A program made the position numbers and the translations under genes. Below the pieces are notes generated by a model, which saw only the letters and a list, made by a program, of their open reading frames with translations, was not told the DNA's origin and ran no database searches. Shown in pieces: positions 11,261 to 23,253 of a stretch of DNA of 64,000 nucleotides (position 1 is its first letter; every line of letters begins with the position of its first letter). The DNA comes from Coffea arabica (taxonomy: Eukaryota; Streptophyta; Magnoliopsida; Gentianales; Rubiaceae), in contig NC_092330.1 in assembly GCF_036785885.1 (NCBI RefSeq), forward strand, positions 3,258,525-3,322,524. Direction: 5' to 3'.

Positions 11261-11842
11261 ACATGCACATATAAAGAATGAATGGAAGACGGAACAGGTT
11301 TATATATTTATACTACTAAGTAACGACTGTTTATTACAGCACAACAAATATAATAGGTTTGTGTTGCATCAGTAGCTTAGGAACTAAGGATGCTCATGCA
11401 ATGAGAAGTATACGTTATAATTGATAGTATATCCATTATATCTATTGAATAATTAATGGAGAACTAGATAGCTTTAGAGTAAAATTGTGATTGTTATGTT
11501 TTGCTGTAACTAGAGAGTAACGAGCATGTAATTGAAATGTAAAGATTGAATAGGTGAAAAAAGGTAAATTGCAGTAAAATGTCTAGTCAGAAAATCAGCA
11601 GAATAAGACACAAAAGTTTTTTAATTTTAGCTGTAAGTTCCAAGAAAGGGAATCAAACACTAGCGCCATAGTTCCCCTAGTAAAATAAAATACCAAATAA
11701 AATAAAGGTGAAAAGAAAGGGATCAAGCATAGGTAGCATGGCTTCTCCAGCATAACACAGTGCTGAACAAAATCTAATTGATAACAACGTGCAATAGTGC
11801 TAACTATTCGTGGTTATCAATACAAAAGTAAGTAACAGCAAT
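11261..11842. other. Helitron spacer between copia-1 and RPA-like copy 1
   Basis: AT-rich Helitron DNA with no reading frame of interest. A short imperfect direct repeat (CAAGAAAGGGAATCAA.. and ..AAAGAAAGGGATCAAG) lies near 11640-11735. Confidence 0.5.
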
Positions 11843-14318
11843 CTAAATCAGCTTTGCCTTCTTCTTGGAGCTTTCAGTGGCACTGTGGGAACTACTATTG
11901 CCTTCATCAGCTAACACTTCAAATTTTTCAGTAGACATTGTCTAGCCTTTGAAGCTGGTTTGGTTTCTTTAACAGGTGCAGATCCTGTAGCAAAATCAAT
12001 TTTGTTAAGAAAGGCAAAATAGTAAGAACAACGATAAATAAACATTTATTCAATTGTTTAATAGAAGTAGAAGAACAAAGGATTTTTTGAACTAATGTTT
12101 GTGAACTATTATTTCTGGTTTGAGAAGGAAATAAATGCTCTGTTGATGGCATTGGTACTGTATAAGGTTACTGTTCAGCTGCTTATACCTGAAGTGTTGG
12201 TGGTAGCAGTGTCAGCCTAGAGATCGATTAATAAAGTATCAATTTTTCCTTGACTCGGCGATTGAACAGCATTAGTATTGAGAACCTCAGAGTAGTAGAT
12301 AATTGTATAACGCTGCTTTGCATCAGCCATTTGAGTTTGCACTGGTTTTATGTGCACCAGAAACCACTTTGACTCCAGCTCCTTATGGACAGCCTCGAGA
12401 GGAAGTTCAATGTTCTTGGAAAGGAAAACATGAAGGAAAAAAATAAGGAAATGAATAAGGATTATATGCACAATAAGATGGCTACTGCAATAAGAATTAA
12501 ATGAAAATAATAATAATTGGCAGTCGTTTTTTTAAAGGAGAACATGCCTGCTTAAAATGGTCCATTATTTCAAAAGTAGTGAAGGTTAGCAGCTTTTCTG
12601 CTTGTTCTCCAAAGACAGAAGCTATGATGGCACCAGTATGATCACATAAATCCATATCAAAGCGACACCTATAGATGCATGTAAATTTCAGCGAGGTATG
12701 TCTATTAAACAAAAGGTCAATAATGAGCGAGCGGAACTTATATGCTAATGAATTTTAAAGTAAATACCTAGGCTGAGCAGGATGCTTTTCTTTGCATGTA
12801 TTACACATAAAAATAACTCCATCTGCAGCAGCAGTACCCCGGCAGCATTTTTTACAGCTCATAAACCAGTATTTTTGGAATATGTGCTGAAAAGAAAACC
12901 TTGCTTTAACCCATATATTCTAAAAGCAAACATTGAAAGGCACTGTTTTAACCGATATGTTAATATGTAAATGGATAGTCAAATAACAGATTAGAGGAAA
13001 AAATACTGAACCTTCTGTGATGGTCTGACATTTGAAATTAAAGTGGTTTTCTGATCTGGTTTCACTGATATGTTAGGGTTACACTTAATATAGCTTTTTT
13101 CATCAATGATTGCTGCAAGTAGGTTGGTATTTCTCATCGCCCTGTGATAGACTAGATCGAAATAGTAATGGAAACAATTGATTATAGATGATCAATTGGT
13201 TACATGACATAAATAATTATTCAATACGAGTTCTTTAATTCTCTTGCTTCCTGTACAGGAGGGTCAACAAGGATCGCCGAATCAAACCATGTCGACAGTG
13301 CAACTCCTATAGAATTAAGAATGATGATACGTTGCCAAGGTTGGTGTATCAATTTTTTCATGGAAATGGGAATTAAAACAAAGATGTACAGACACAGAAT
13401 TACTATTATAGTTGCTAACTTTCAGCTTGTGACATATGATGACAGGGTAGTTGTGTATGTCAGCTAATATCTGCTGGCCTTCATTCTTAATGAAATCGTC
13501 TCACATGGAAAGCATGATAGTTTGCAATCTAATACGAAGACAATAGGCAGCTGTTAAGATAGATAAGACATATAAAAAACAATGAAAATAGAACTAAGTA
13601 AAAGTTTCAAGAGCAGTAGAAAGGGAAGGTTACTGTTCATTGACAAGGACGAATTTCTAAACAATACATTCTTTGAAATTTTTATTAATGATCCTGCTGT
13701 CTTGTGCTTGAATAATAATTCGAAGGACATCTGTGAAAGGGAAACGTTTTTGTAAAAGCTATTCTAAGCCAGAATTCATGATACATTTGTAATACACTAC
13801 ATACATACCCACAGATTTATCCTTATGATCCATGTACTGTGCCAAGTCTGTGAATTGAGTGCAGTTAAATTTGACAGGCATTATATCTTTGTCATCAGCA
13901 TCCTCTTCAATGACAGTTTTACTAGTGAGCATCCATTGTATTATCAGTTCAGCTGTTTGATATTTTGGGTGAATTGGTCTAACCACAGCATTCGTTATTC
14001 TGTATTTTCTGTAGACCTGCAAGATTGGTCCGACCGTAGCAATGTCATGGTTGAAAATAATGCCTTCAACTTTTGATCCCTGTTGCATAAAGAAAAATGT
14101 TCAAGAATTAATCGGCTGTGAATACGAATAGAATATCAACAGAAATTTTAAATGCAGAGGTCGTATCTAGCTACCTCTGCATCAACAAAAATAAATTTTT
14201 ACTTCTTTGCTGGCGTCGACAGTGATTGGGTAACCTGTTGTTTTTCCTGAACAATTACTTTGCATGACCAGTCTTGCATATCAGGTACAATTTCTTTTAT
14301 GGATAAGAGCTTGTCCAT
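11843..14318 (-). pseudogene. RPA70-like ssDNA-binding protein gene (Helitron, copy 1)
   Basis: Exon 1 begins at 14318 with MDKLLSIKEIVPDMQDWSCK. After an intron (donor GAG/GTAGCT, acceptor CAACAG) it continues GSKVEGIIFNHDIA and QVYRKYRITNAVVRP, an OB fold. Further exons hold ADIHNYPVIICHKLKV (about 13400-13490), LSTWFDSAILVDPPVQEA (about 13260-13320), a zinc ribbon MSCKKCCRG..MCNTC (about 12780-12860), and the C-terminal OB fold YRCRFDMDLCDHTGAIIAS then LESKWFLVHIKP. It ends with a lysine-rich SSKKKAKLI and TAG at 11843. This is the domain order of RPA70, with a zinc ribbon inside the last OB fold. Codon 40 is an in-frame TAA (14199-14201), just before KFIFVDAE, so it looks dead as read. 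Exon limits in the middle are inferred. Confidence 0.7.
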
Positions 14319-14452
14319 GCAGAATGGAAAACAATAAAGGAAATATCTATCAAATGTGAGTATGAATAGAGAATGGTATTGCAAGTATTATAACAACTAA
14401 ATAATAATTATGGAGAACAAACCTTAACTTTAAATAACTGTAACATGCAGTG

Positions 14453-17400
14453 CTAGTGTGCAGTTAGCTGAAGTATTTCCTGAAATACTACACTTCTAGT
14501 TTTGCAATCTATTTTTATACCATCAAAAGTTCCAGGTAGAATAAGGACTTTAAGTACTGCAGAAGTTTTAACTCTAGATAAAGCAACATATAGTTGGCCG
14601 TGAGAAAAAACTGGTTCGCGAAGGTAGATTAAAACATAATCCAGTGTTTGGCCTTGGGATTTGTTGATTGTTAAGGCAAAACAAACACGGACAAGAAATT
14701 GTGTTCTTATAAATGACAGGCCATTCTTGTCATCATCAGACACTTGTAAAGGAATTTTAGGGAGGAAAATTCTTTTTCCTTGATGCTGACCAAAAGCAAT
14801 CTCTACACAGATAGTATTCTGCCTCAGCTCTATACAAATGAGTCGTGTACCATTGCACAATCCTTCTGTAGGATTCAGGTTTCTTATAAGTATGATTGGA
14901 CAATTTTCTTTGAGCAGCAGCTTGTGAGGAGGAAGGCCTTTTGGATTTTGAGAATTCAAGAAATCTTCATAGTCTCCTTGATGGCGTGGATCAATGGTTC
15001 TATCAGAACTGACATAGACATCTATTGAGCTATTTATTGACATAGACATAGACATCTATCAGAACTGACATTTATTTCATCCATTGAGCTATTTTTTGGA
15101 GTAAGGACACATCTATTGATCATACCATAAGGATCTTTTGAATACATAGTTAAATCAGGAAAAACAGATTCAAGCAACCTGTTTGTAAGAAAGCTAAGTA
15201 AGAATATATACATATTCAACTATAGAGGAAAGACCAGATAAAAGTAGGACTTGGAAGGGAAAATTCCTTAACCTGTTCAAAGATTCTTCTTTTTCGGTAT
15301 AAGGAATGACTATCTCAGAAGGTAAATTTATTTCACCATGACTATCAACAGCTTCTCTTCCTTCTCCTATTCTCAATAGGAATTCTGAGAATGTTGGATC
15401 TAAGATGGCTCGCATATTTTGTACTAGCTGGAGCTTTTGCATGGAAGACCACAAATGAGAGCTAGGAAGACTAGATTCTATAAGAACCTGTTTTGTAGCT
15501 TGTCTGATAACTGGCAAAGTTTGACGAAAATTGCCACAGAAAACAACCATTTTTCCTCCAAATGGAACGTCACAGTCCATTATATCTCCAAGCAAACCAT
15601 CAAAGGCTTCAACAGTTTCTCGTTTGCCCATTGAAGCCTCGTCCCACAAGATTAACCTTGATTGAAAAAGTAATCTTGCAACACTGCCCTGTTTACTAAT
15701 TTGGCAGGTTTTATTTCTAGAAAAATCTAATGGTATGTTAAATCTAGAGTGGGCTGTTCTTCCTCCTGGAAGAATAGAGGCTGCGACACCTGACGTTGCA
15801 ACCGCAATGGCAATGTGGCCTTGGGATCTCAAAGTAGCTAGAAGTGACCTATATAGGAAGGTCTTTCCAGTTCCTCCAGGGCCATCAATAAAAAAACTTT
15901 GGCCAACATGAGAGAAAACTAACTGGAGAATTAAATCATAGGCATGCCGTTGTTCAACATTCAATCTAAAAGGCATTAGAAGATCCTCTGCCAGAACTTC
16001 AATACTCCTCTCACATTCGATTTCCTTTGTTAGCTGATCAGAGTGAACATCTGCTGAAGTGTGTGCAGCTAAGTGGTAGTCAGCAAAGCTTTTACCCATT
16101 TGTTTGACCATTTTTTTAATTTCCTGTAGGACCTTATTTCTGATTTCTTCAGCCGTATAAAAACAAAGATGTTGGGATCGCTGGTAATCTGCAGAGAGAT
16201 TTAGCTGAAATTTGTCCCAAAGAAACTGAGGATCTGCTGGAGCACAATGAACAAGAGTAGTATCAAATAACAGTCTCAAAGAGGATGGCATTTGGAAAAC
16301 AACTGCTTCTTCAAGAGTCTCTTGTATATATGTATCAGACTGTAAAAGTCCAAGGGCCAAAGCAGCATCTCTAAAGCAATTCATTTTTTGGCCATTAATA
16401 GTTAACAGGTCATCAAATGACGTAGGTGCTCGAACATGAGTTAGTAGGAGTCTAAGGTAATATCTCTCTCCTTCACGAGGGCTGACCGTGACCAGCCTTC
16501 CAATGGCTTTTTTACGCTTTCTCTCAGTCCAAGCTTTAAATTTAAAAGACCAAACAAAATGTTCTGGAAATTCTCTATAAAAGCACTTCAACGTTTCAGC
16601 CTTTGCATTCGTTTTGTTCATCTTGAAGAACTCGGTTAACATGGTCTTTGAGAAGTCAATTTTCCTCAGTGGCTGTAAAAGGTCTGAATTTTTGTTGAAA
16701 GTGATAAGCTGCTGCCCAGGCAGGTGAACTTGGAGAGTATAGACAGCTGGAGTCATCTCATTTAGCCTAAATTCAAAGATGCGCCAAAAAGCCTCAGGAG
16801 GTGAAATCCATCTTCCCTGCTGGAATTCTTTAATTTCATCGACATCAGCACGGGAATCATCAGATATAATTTTGAAACTGATAAGATCATGTCCTTTAAA
16901 GACGTACTTGTATAAATATTTAACCAGCTTCAAAGTAGAACAGATTTCTACATTCATGTGGCAATCAAACAAGGCTAAAAGATAAGGATTATAAGGAATA
17001 ATCCATCTATTGTCAAGTTCAAACCTGCAGACAGTTATCTTTCTGCCATTATCCCTTCTCATATAGTATGGATAGCTGTCTTCAGCATGAGTTGTGTGTT
17101 CATAGAAGTTTTTTGGATAATGATTTTTACAGCTACCATTTTTCATACAAGGGCTATTCCTGCCCATGTCCCCGCAAGGTCCATGAACCATGTGTTTAAG
17201 AACAAAATAATACAAATGAGGGAACTGCTTAGGATCAGGGAGCTCAGCAGAAACTATTCTATCGTATGATTTAGGATTAAGCAGCTTGAATTGTGGTCTC
17301 AAGATTAATAACAAGTGAGTATGAGGAAAGCCACGTTTCTGGAATTCAATAACGTAAACGCATGCAGCGACCTCTCCAAAAATTTTTCTGTCTAAAAGTT

Positions 17401-18906
17401 TAGCCTTGAGCATTTCAAATTTTGCCCTGAATACTCTAGACAAAAGATCTGGCCTATCCTGAGGTTTTTCTTTAAATTGCAGATTATCCTGAATTTCTTT
17501 CCACATTGGATTACATGTCATGGTGAGGAAAATATCCGACTTTCCATATTTTTGTACTAATGACATTGCATCAAGATATCTCCGCCTCATATCTCTTGGC
17601 CCACCGATAAAAGAAGCCGGTAATATCATCTTCCGACCAACTTTTGAGCCTTCACTCTGACCAATGGAGACACTATCCAGTACTCCTGCAAGGATTTCTG
17701 TCCGAATGTCATTTTGCCTCTTGTGCTGAAAATCCAGTCGAGACGTTTCAATTTTTACATAGGAATCAACAGAAAATTGCTGTAGCAATCTAAGAGTATG
17801 CAATAGCATGGATTCATCATTTTTCCTTATCTGGAACCTATAGCAGTAATACTCTCTAGCTGATACAGTATGTTCGTCCTTCTTTCCATGGTCAGCAGCT
17901 ATAGGAAATGAAAAATGCTACATGTAAACAAAAGTTTATTTTGATAACCGTGGAATTGGGAAATTACAAAAGCTAGGAGATGTACTTGCCTCTCTTCTAA
18001 ATCCATAAGTTGGGATGGTTCCTGTACAGAAGAGGGATCAATGATAACCTTTTCATCATAGGAATGATCAGTTCGCTTTCTTTTACAGGCTCGTTTAATT
18101 CCGTGGTGCCATCCAGATTCACCACGAGAAAATAAGAGAGGATACTGCAAAGGGTCATAACAAGCATAATAATGCTGGACCTTGTGAGCAGCATTTGAGT
18201 GGCTATAAATGAGAATATGCGCTTGCTTATCGACTGATTCATCATCATGTTCAGTCCATATAGCGGCAACTTGAGAAGTAGAAGGAAGATTATAGATACG
18301 CTGGTCAAGGCCAGGAAAACAGTTAAGCACAATATTATGCTTTTCAAGATCTGGAATATCCCTTAGATCCTTAAAGAATCTAGCATAAGGATTATGAGAA
18401 AGTATGTCCATCAGAAGCTTTAAAGTGCTCTGACGTAGCTTATCAGAAGCAGCGACTTGCTTGATCAATTCTTCATCGGTATAAAAAAAGTAGAGATGGA
18501 TCCCACAAGGCTTATGATCAGGCTGTGACAAACTGTTTAAAAAATGATAAACCTGTCCCTGAACACGAAAGGTATACACTCCCATTGCATTCCTTGTTAA
18601 TTCTACGTCATACTTTGCAGCAAATGAGGTGAAGGACAAGTTATTGTTATAAGTACGAGGCAATCTTCTAAAATGCTCGCATTCCTCATCATTTCCTATA
18701 AACAAACGCTTTAGAGCGTAAGGCATTGCAGGAGCAACAATAGAAATTTCTCCTTGGGAACAGCAAAAGCTAGGGGGTTCCAAATGAAATCTTTTAGCTC
18801 CACAATATTGACAATCAGGAGCATCAGGCAGCAATAAAGATTCTTTAGGAATTTCATCAATCTTAGATTTTTTTGAGTGACGGCGTCTAGTAACTGGCCC
18901 TGCAGT
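14453..18906 (-). pseudogene. Helitron Rep-helicase gene, core exons
   Basis: The N-terminal part (18906-17972) reads GPVTRRRHSKKSK, then CQYCGAKRFHLEPPSFCC, a zinc-type motif, then VYTFRVQGQVYHFLN, NPYARFFKDLRDIP and YDPLQYPLLFSRGESGW. A clean intron (about 17971-17899) leads to the Rep part with FQKRGFPHTHLLLIL (HUH endonuclease motif) and zinc-type cysteines. The PIF1-like helicase follows: GPGGTGKTFLYRSLL (Walker A), LILWDEASM (Walker B), FCGNFRQTLPVI, and, at the C end, LTINKSQGQTLDYV and LYVALSRVKTSA. A second intron fits at about 15272-15203. Near 15005-15085 a tandem duplication puts a stop in the frame, so the last 200 residues (15055-14453) are cut off. Rep nicks and rejoins DNA for rolling-circle transposition and the helicase unwinds it. 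The exons further upstream are split by the CACTA element. Confidence 0.85.
15005..15085 (-). repeat. Local tandem duplication breaking the helicase frame
   Basis: On the minus strand, AATAGCTCAATGGATG..GTCAGTTCTGATAGA is followed, after TGTCTATGTCTATGTCAATA, by a second copy AATAGCTCAATAGATG..GTCAGTTCTGATAGA. The first copy runs into a stop (..CLCLCQ*); the second continues into TIDPRHQGDYEDF, the conserved helicase text. Confidence 0.75.
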
Positions 18907-19022
18907 TTAGGTTATGTAATGGGAACGATGCTGATAAGGAAAGCTGAAAGAAGTATAATATGAAGGGAATATGGGGAAAAAGTTCAGAAATAAGTCAAAC
19001 AAACAAAGACCAACCTGATTGC

Positions 19023-19519
19023 CTCCTCCTTGTCAATATAATGTTTGAATAATCGCTTACAGTAGCCGGAAGAGCAACAGCACAATCAGATGATTTGCTG
19101 GTCTCGTTGGTGTTGCCTGGCAAATGGTTCTATTATTCTAAGAAAGCAACTGTTTGCTCTTAAAGTAACAGGACATCTATAATTGTACAATCGTGAATTC
19201 TAATACGCTGGAAATAGCACATAGAATTGTCTTAGATGGGGGTAATTATTTTTTTTAAAAGATAGAGGTCGAACACTGAAAGGAAGAAAAAAAATTAAGA
19301 AAGTGAACGAATAATACCTGTACGTTGAGCAGGTCTAAAAGAGTCAGTTTCGAATGTAACATGAGAAGACATATCATGCTCACATAAGTGGTCTAAGGAC
19401 GAAGTAGCAGAAGAGGCAAGGAATCTAAAATTTGACCCATCAAAAAGTTTAAAGATGCTAGTCGAACCTTCAGTAGGAGGATGGCAGGATTGTTCATTTT
19501 CGTTAAGGCCTGCAATGGT
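19023..19519 (-). pseudogene. Helitron Rep-helicase gene, upstream linker exons
   Basis: Two exon-like segments on the minus strand. The one at 19519 to about 19318 reads IAGLNENEQSCHPPTEGSTS and on to RPAQRTG, and ends at a GT donor (ACAG/GTATTA). The other (about 19130-19023) reads LPGNTNETSKSSDCAVALP to LTRRR. They are serine/threonine-rich and look like the poorly conserved linker before the CQYC motif. The first exon is cut at 19519 by the CACTA insertion; its other part lies just beyond 23253. Confidence 0.5.
19517..19519 (+). repeat. Target site duplication GGT, CACTA left
   Basis: GGT precedes CACTACAGGAAA and recurs at 23251-23253 after TTTCTTGTAGTG. A 3-bp duplication is the CACTA hallmark. 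Confidence 0.85.
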
Positions 19520-19683
19520 CACTACAGGAAAGTAGGCCTTTTGTGACATTTTCGCTGCGACACAAGGAGAAAATGCAGCAAATAAACTGCACATTTCAAA
19601 TTTTGTGGCAAAGTTGACAAAGGCGCATAATTTTTGTGGCAAAACGACGTAGTTTTAATGAATCTAGAAAAAGGTATTAAAAA

Positions 19684-20160
19684 AAAAGGGGAAACCGGCT
19701 TTCACTTCCAATGTCTCCATTCTCTGCTAATTACAAATCTCCCACACTTCTTTCTTCCAAATTCTAAATTCTGATTCCGAATTCCCAATGAACTTATCTC
19801 GCTCTCTCTCTCTCTCTCTCTCTCTCAAATGGTCAAACCTAATTCCACCTCCTGCATTTTCCTCCCAATACGGCCAACGAATATGGGGCAACCAGCTTCA
19901 TCTTTGAGATACAAAGGAATTCCAGAAGAATAGACAGATTGATTGCTAATTGGTTTCGACGCCTGAAGCTAGGGTTTTAACACGAGGAAGATAGACCTCC
20001 TCCATTTTTATTCTCAGCAGTTGAAATCGATTCCCAATTGCAGTGCTTCTCCATGTAATTTTGATCATCGGTGAACTAATTGTAGCTTTGAGAGAACTTA
20101 CCTAACAATTTTGCTAGCTATTCTGGTTCAAAAGCAAGGTAACTAAGCTTAATTCCTTTG
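19684..20160 (+). other. Captured 5'-leader-like sequence in the CACTA element
   Basis: This part looks like a plant transcript leader: TC-rich text, a (TC)n tract at 19802-19826, GCTAGGGTTTTAAC near 19970, and what looks like an exon end at GCAAG/GTAACT (about 20137). It fits a captured promoter and 5' untranslated exon with its first intron. No protein frame or gene identity could be read. Confidence 0.35.
19802..19826 (+). repeat. (TC)n microsatellite
   Basis: About 12 uninterrupted CT dinucleotides. Confidence 0.95.
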
Positions 20161-20354
20161 CAATTGTTTTTCGCTTTATTCATTTATTTTATGGTAAAAT
20201 CAGTGAATTTATTACTTGCCCTTAGTGCTCGGGAGTTTATAGACTTTTGTGGTTATTTTATGTATTTTTTGTAATTCTTTAGAATATTTAATGTGACTTA
20301 AGGGGAGATAATAGGAGTTTACTCTCGTTTTAAAGAGTCCAGCCCATATTACAG

Positions 20355-20429
20355 ATGGAAATGAAATCGCCTGAGAAACTCAATACAGTCGTTGTCTTGA
20401 AACAGCCAGATAGCAGCCGTTGGCAGAAG
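20355..20429 (+). other. Candidate captured exon in the CACTA element
   Basis: A 75-base open segment (25 codons) starting MEMKSPEKLNTVVVL and ending SSRWQK. It is bounded by a plausible acceptor (CCCATATTACAG) and donor (AAG/GTACAT). I do not recognise the product. It might be a piece of the same gene that gave the leader-like sequence upstream. Confidence 0.3.
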
Positions 20430-20958
20430 GTACATTTGAGGCTTAAGTGCACTCCATCCTCTGGTTTATATATTTGTCCGATTATCATGCTACTGATATT
20501 AGGTGTTATTTGTAATTCTGTCATAAATGCTTGTAAACAAATCTCCCTATTCTTGGAGACTGGGATCACACAAATAGTTTAGGAGAAATCCCAACTTTGG
20601 AGCATAATCATTTCAAGAAAGTGGAAAATGGCAATCAAGTATTGCTGTTTTAGACCAAGTAATTCCTGATTTAATCCTTAAAAATGGTTACAAGGCATTC
20701 AAACTACTTAAAAATGCACTTGCTTATGGTAGCAAGAATTTTTGCTTCACACTATGACATGGTATGATAATATTGTAACACAAAATTGTTAAGCATGATT
20801 GCCTCTACGGGTATAATAGTAGGCCCACCTTCTCTCATTATTAGCTTGGTGTTTGTGTTATTTACATAACTTCTATCAGGACTGACACTAAGTATAACCA
20901 TTCTATCTTGCAGTCACCCAGGAGAGATTGTTGTAGAGTTTTGCCATCTAAAAGGAGT

Positions 20959-20990
<32 letters not shown>

Positions 20991-22127
20991 CTGGGTAGGC
21001 AAATGCAGAACGGATAAGGTGTAGTAGAAGCAGCAGGCAAGAAATTCAGCTAGGCATCTATTCCCTTTTCGTTTTCCTTTAATTTCAGTGGACATTGTTG
21101 CTGGAATTCGATTGCGATTGAGTGGTGAGAATTGAGAGAGTTGAAAGTATTGGATTTAGGCTGGAAATTAGAATTAAGGTGCTTTCTAAAAGAACCATAG
21201 GATCCTCAAATTGGGATTATTGGTTGCATACTTTCTCATTTCTTAAATTTTTGGAATACACTGGATATATAACTGCATTATAAATATTCAGTTATTCAAT
21301 GATGGGCCAACTAGGTACCATCAGCAATATAGTCATAAAACGGAACATGTATGTATAAGCTATCAAATCTATGCTAATATATGAAACTTAGTTTTGGATG
21401 TTAAACGTTGTTACTAAACAAATCACTGACTGGAGAATTGAAAAGAATGCTGCCAATGTTAAAGTCAGCTACACAATTTCTACAATAAGCCTTGGAGTTC
21501 AATAGCTTTATGGAATTCAGTAATCATGCAGTTTTTAGTCATGTGTAAAATTATGATATATGGATTCAAGTCATGCAAAATAGAGGATGGAAAATGCTTT
21601 TAATGGTATTGTTAATTATTCTTTTATCGTTCATTTTTTTTTCTGAATATGTTTGTGTGAAATGTAAATTCTTTTAGCTTTCTCAGGTCCAATGACAAGT
21701 TAAATTGCTAACTTTCTTGGCCACTGAATGGACTTTCATGGCAGGTTAGGTATCAACTCATCCATGTATGGGCTCATCTGTAGTTAAGTGGCCCACTGAA
21801 TGGTAGCTAACTATTTGGTTAAGGATGGTTGAATACGAAATAGTAGCTAATTTAATTTTTGCCAATTGAGTGCAATTCTGTGTTCACTGAGTCATTGACA
21901 AATTTCGCCATTTCCTCCTTGGCTTCAACATACCATTTAATAATTGGTGTTCTTGGTATTTAGTAAAATTCAGTTTCATTTTAAAAGAAAATTCCTTATT
22001 TACCAAATATTACTACCTGTAGCAACTTTGGTTAATTCTTTTTGTAAGAGTTACCAGTTTCTTATATGTGTGTGTTAATTCTGCCCAGATTAATACATGC
22101 AATGGCTTCTAGTTGGCTATTTCCCAA
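20430..22127. other. CACTA interior, intron-like, no gene recognised
   Basis: AT-rich sequence with an (AT)n microsatellite at about 20963-20989. It may be intron DNA of captured genes. No coding segment was found in it. Confidence 0.4.
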
Positions 22128-22725
22128 ATAAGCTTATAAACCCAAGATGCGGACTGAAGACTGGACCGGCTGGTTGGTTTCCCATCTCCAACGATGCAGT
22201 TATTACTAATTAGACCCATATTATTGCTCGTTGGCATTAATTTCATGTCATTCCCCATATGATTGATGCCCATGATACCACCACTAAGCTGATTTGACAT
22301 CATCATTTCATGTATGATTTTTTGAACAGAACTCTGGGAATCATTTGCATCTGTGTCACTGGAAAATGTTGGCTGTTGCATTGCAATGTTCGGTGAACTA
22401 GCAGAATTCATGTGCGTTCCGGTCGGTAAGCCACCAAGTGAAGTCTGTGGAGGATTGTTAGATGATGATGCTTTTGGAGACTGGAAAGGAGAAGGATTGA
22501 GTTGCGGTTGTAGTAAGGTACTCAAGGAACACTTGGAGATGGCATCTGAACACCATTTCCTCCATAAGGACAGTTTGCACTACTCTTCCGGTTTTTGCTG
22601 TCTCGAGTTCATTGAGTTTTGATGACGCAGCCCACATATATATGGCACTGGTAAAGGAAGTTGCAGGAGCCGAATTCAGTGGATTATTTACATTTGCCAT
22701 GCCATTTCTGGAAGGAAGTTGCAAT
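22128..22725 (-). pseudogene. SEU (fragment): SEUSS-type co-repressor fragment captured by CACTA
   Basis: On the minus strand it reads NVNNPLNSAPATSF, then in shifted frames LRHQNSMNSRQQ, QPQLNPSPFQSPKASSSNN, then NPPQTSLGGLPTGTHMNSA, TDANDSQSSVQKIIHEMM and MSNQLSGGIMGINHMGND. These match the C-terminal Gln/Ser/Asn-rich half of SEUSS, the plant adaptor that works with LEUNIG in floral and cell-type repression. The order is collinear with SEUSS but the frame is broken at least once near 22560-22600, and no start or LUFS-binding domain is present. It is a transduplicated fragment, not a functional gene. Identification is by recalled family text and should be confirmed by search. Confidence 0.75.
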
Positions 22726-23253
22726 TATTATGAAAATTGTTTCAATGTGGCCTAACCATATTGAAACGCGATGGCTTTTGCAAAATTGGTTGGAATTAGG
22801 AACTACTTGTACCTTTTAGAATTAGGTTATAATGATGAATTTGGAAATTTGCAATGATTGTTTCCATTTAGATAGTGAATTGAATTAACACTTGAAAAGG
22901 GAATGTACTACAAGCATGGGAAATAATTCATAAAAATATGCAAAAAGTGTAAATCACTTCAGTGCATCTGTTTATTGAAGGAGACTATTTGTGATGCAAT
23001 TTTTGTGTCGCATGATTTGCCGCGCAATTTTTGTTCTGCTTGCATATTTTGTGGCACTAATATGTGTCGCTAATTGTGCGGCAAATACTTGCGACACATT
23101 TAAAATAAAGTGTCGTTTTCTTTTGTAACGGCTACTTTTGAGGCACAAAGGACTTGCGTCGCAAAAGCATCACAAATACTTTTTTGTGGCGATTTTTGGA
23201 CTTTTTGCAGCACATTCTTGGCGTCGCAACAAGCCAAATTTCTTGTAGTGGGT

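Larger units (their letters stand above)
19520..23250. mobile_element. CACTA (En/Spm) transposon with captured gene DNA
   Basis: The ends are CACTACAGGAAA at 19520 and TTTCTTGTAGTG ending at 23250, which are inverted repeats with one mismatch, flanked by the 3-bp duplication GGT. Both ends carry subterminal repeats built on GTCGCAA, TTGTGGC and TGCGACAC, dense at 22985-23240 and sparser at 19540-19640; these are the usual transposase binding motifs of CACTA elements. At 3.7 kb and with no transposase frame found, it is non-autonomous. The interior carries a SEUSS gene fragment on the minus strand (22128-22725), a gene-leader-like segment and a candidate exon on the plus strand. It interrupts an exon of the Helitron Rep-helicase gene. 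Confidence 0.85.
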
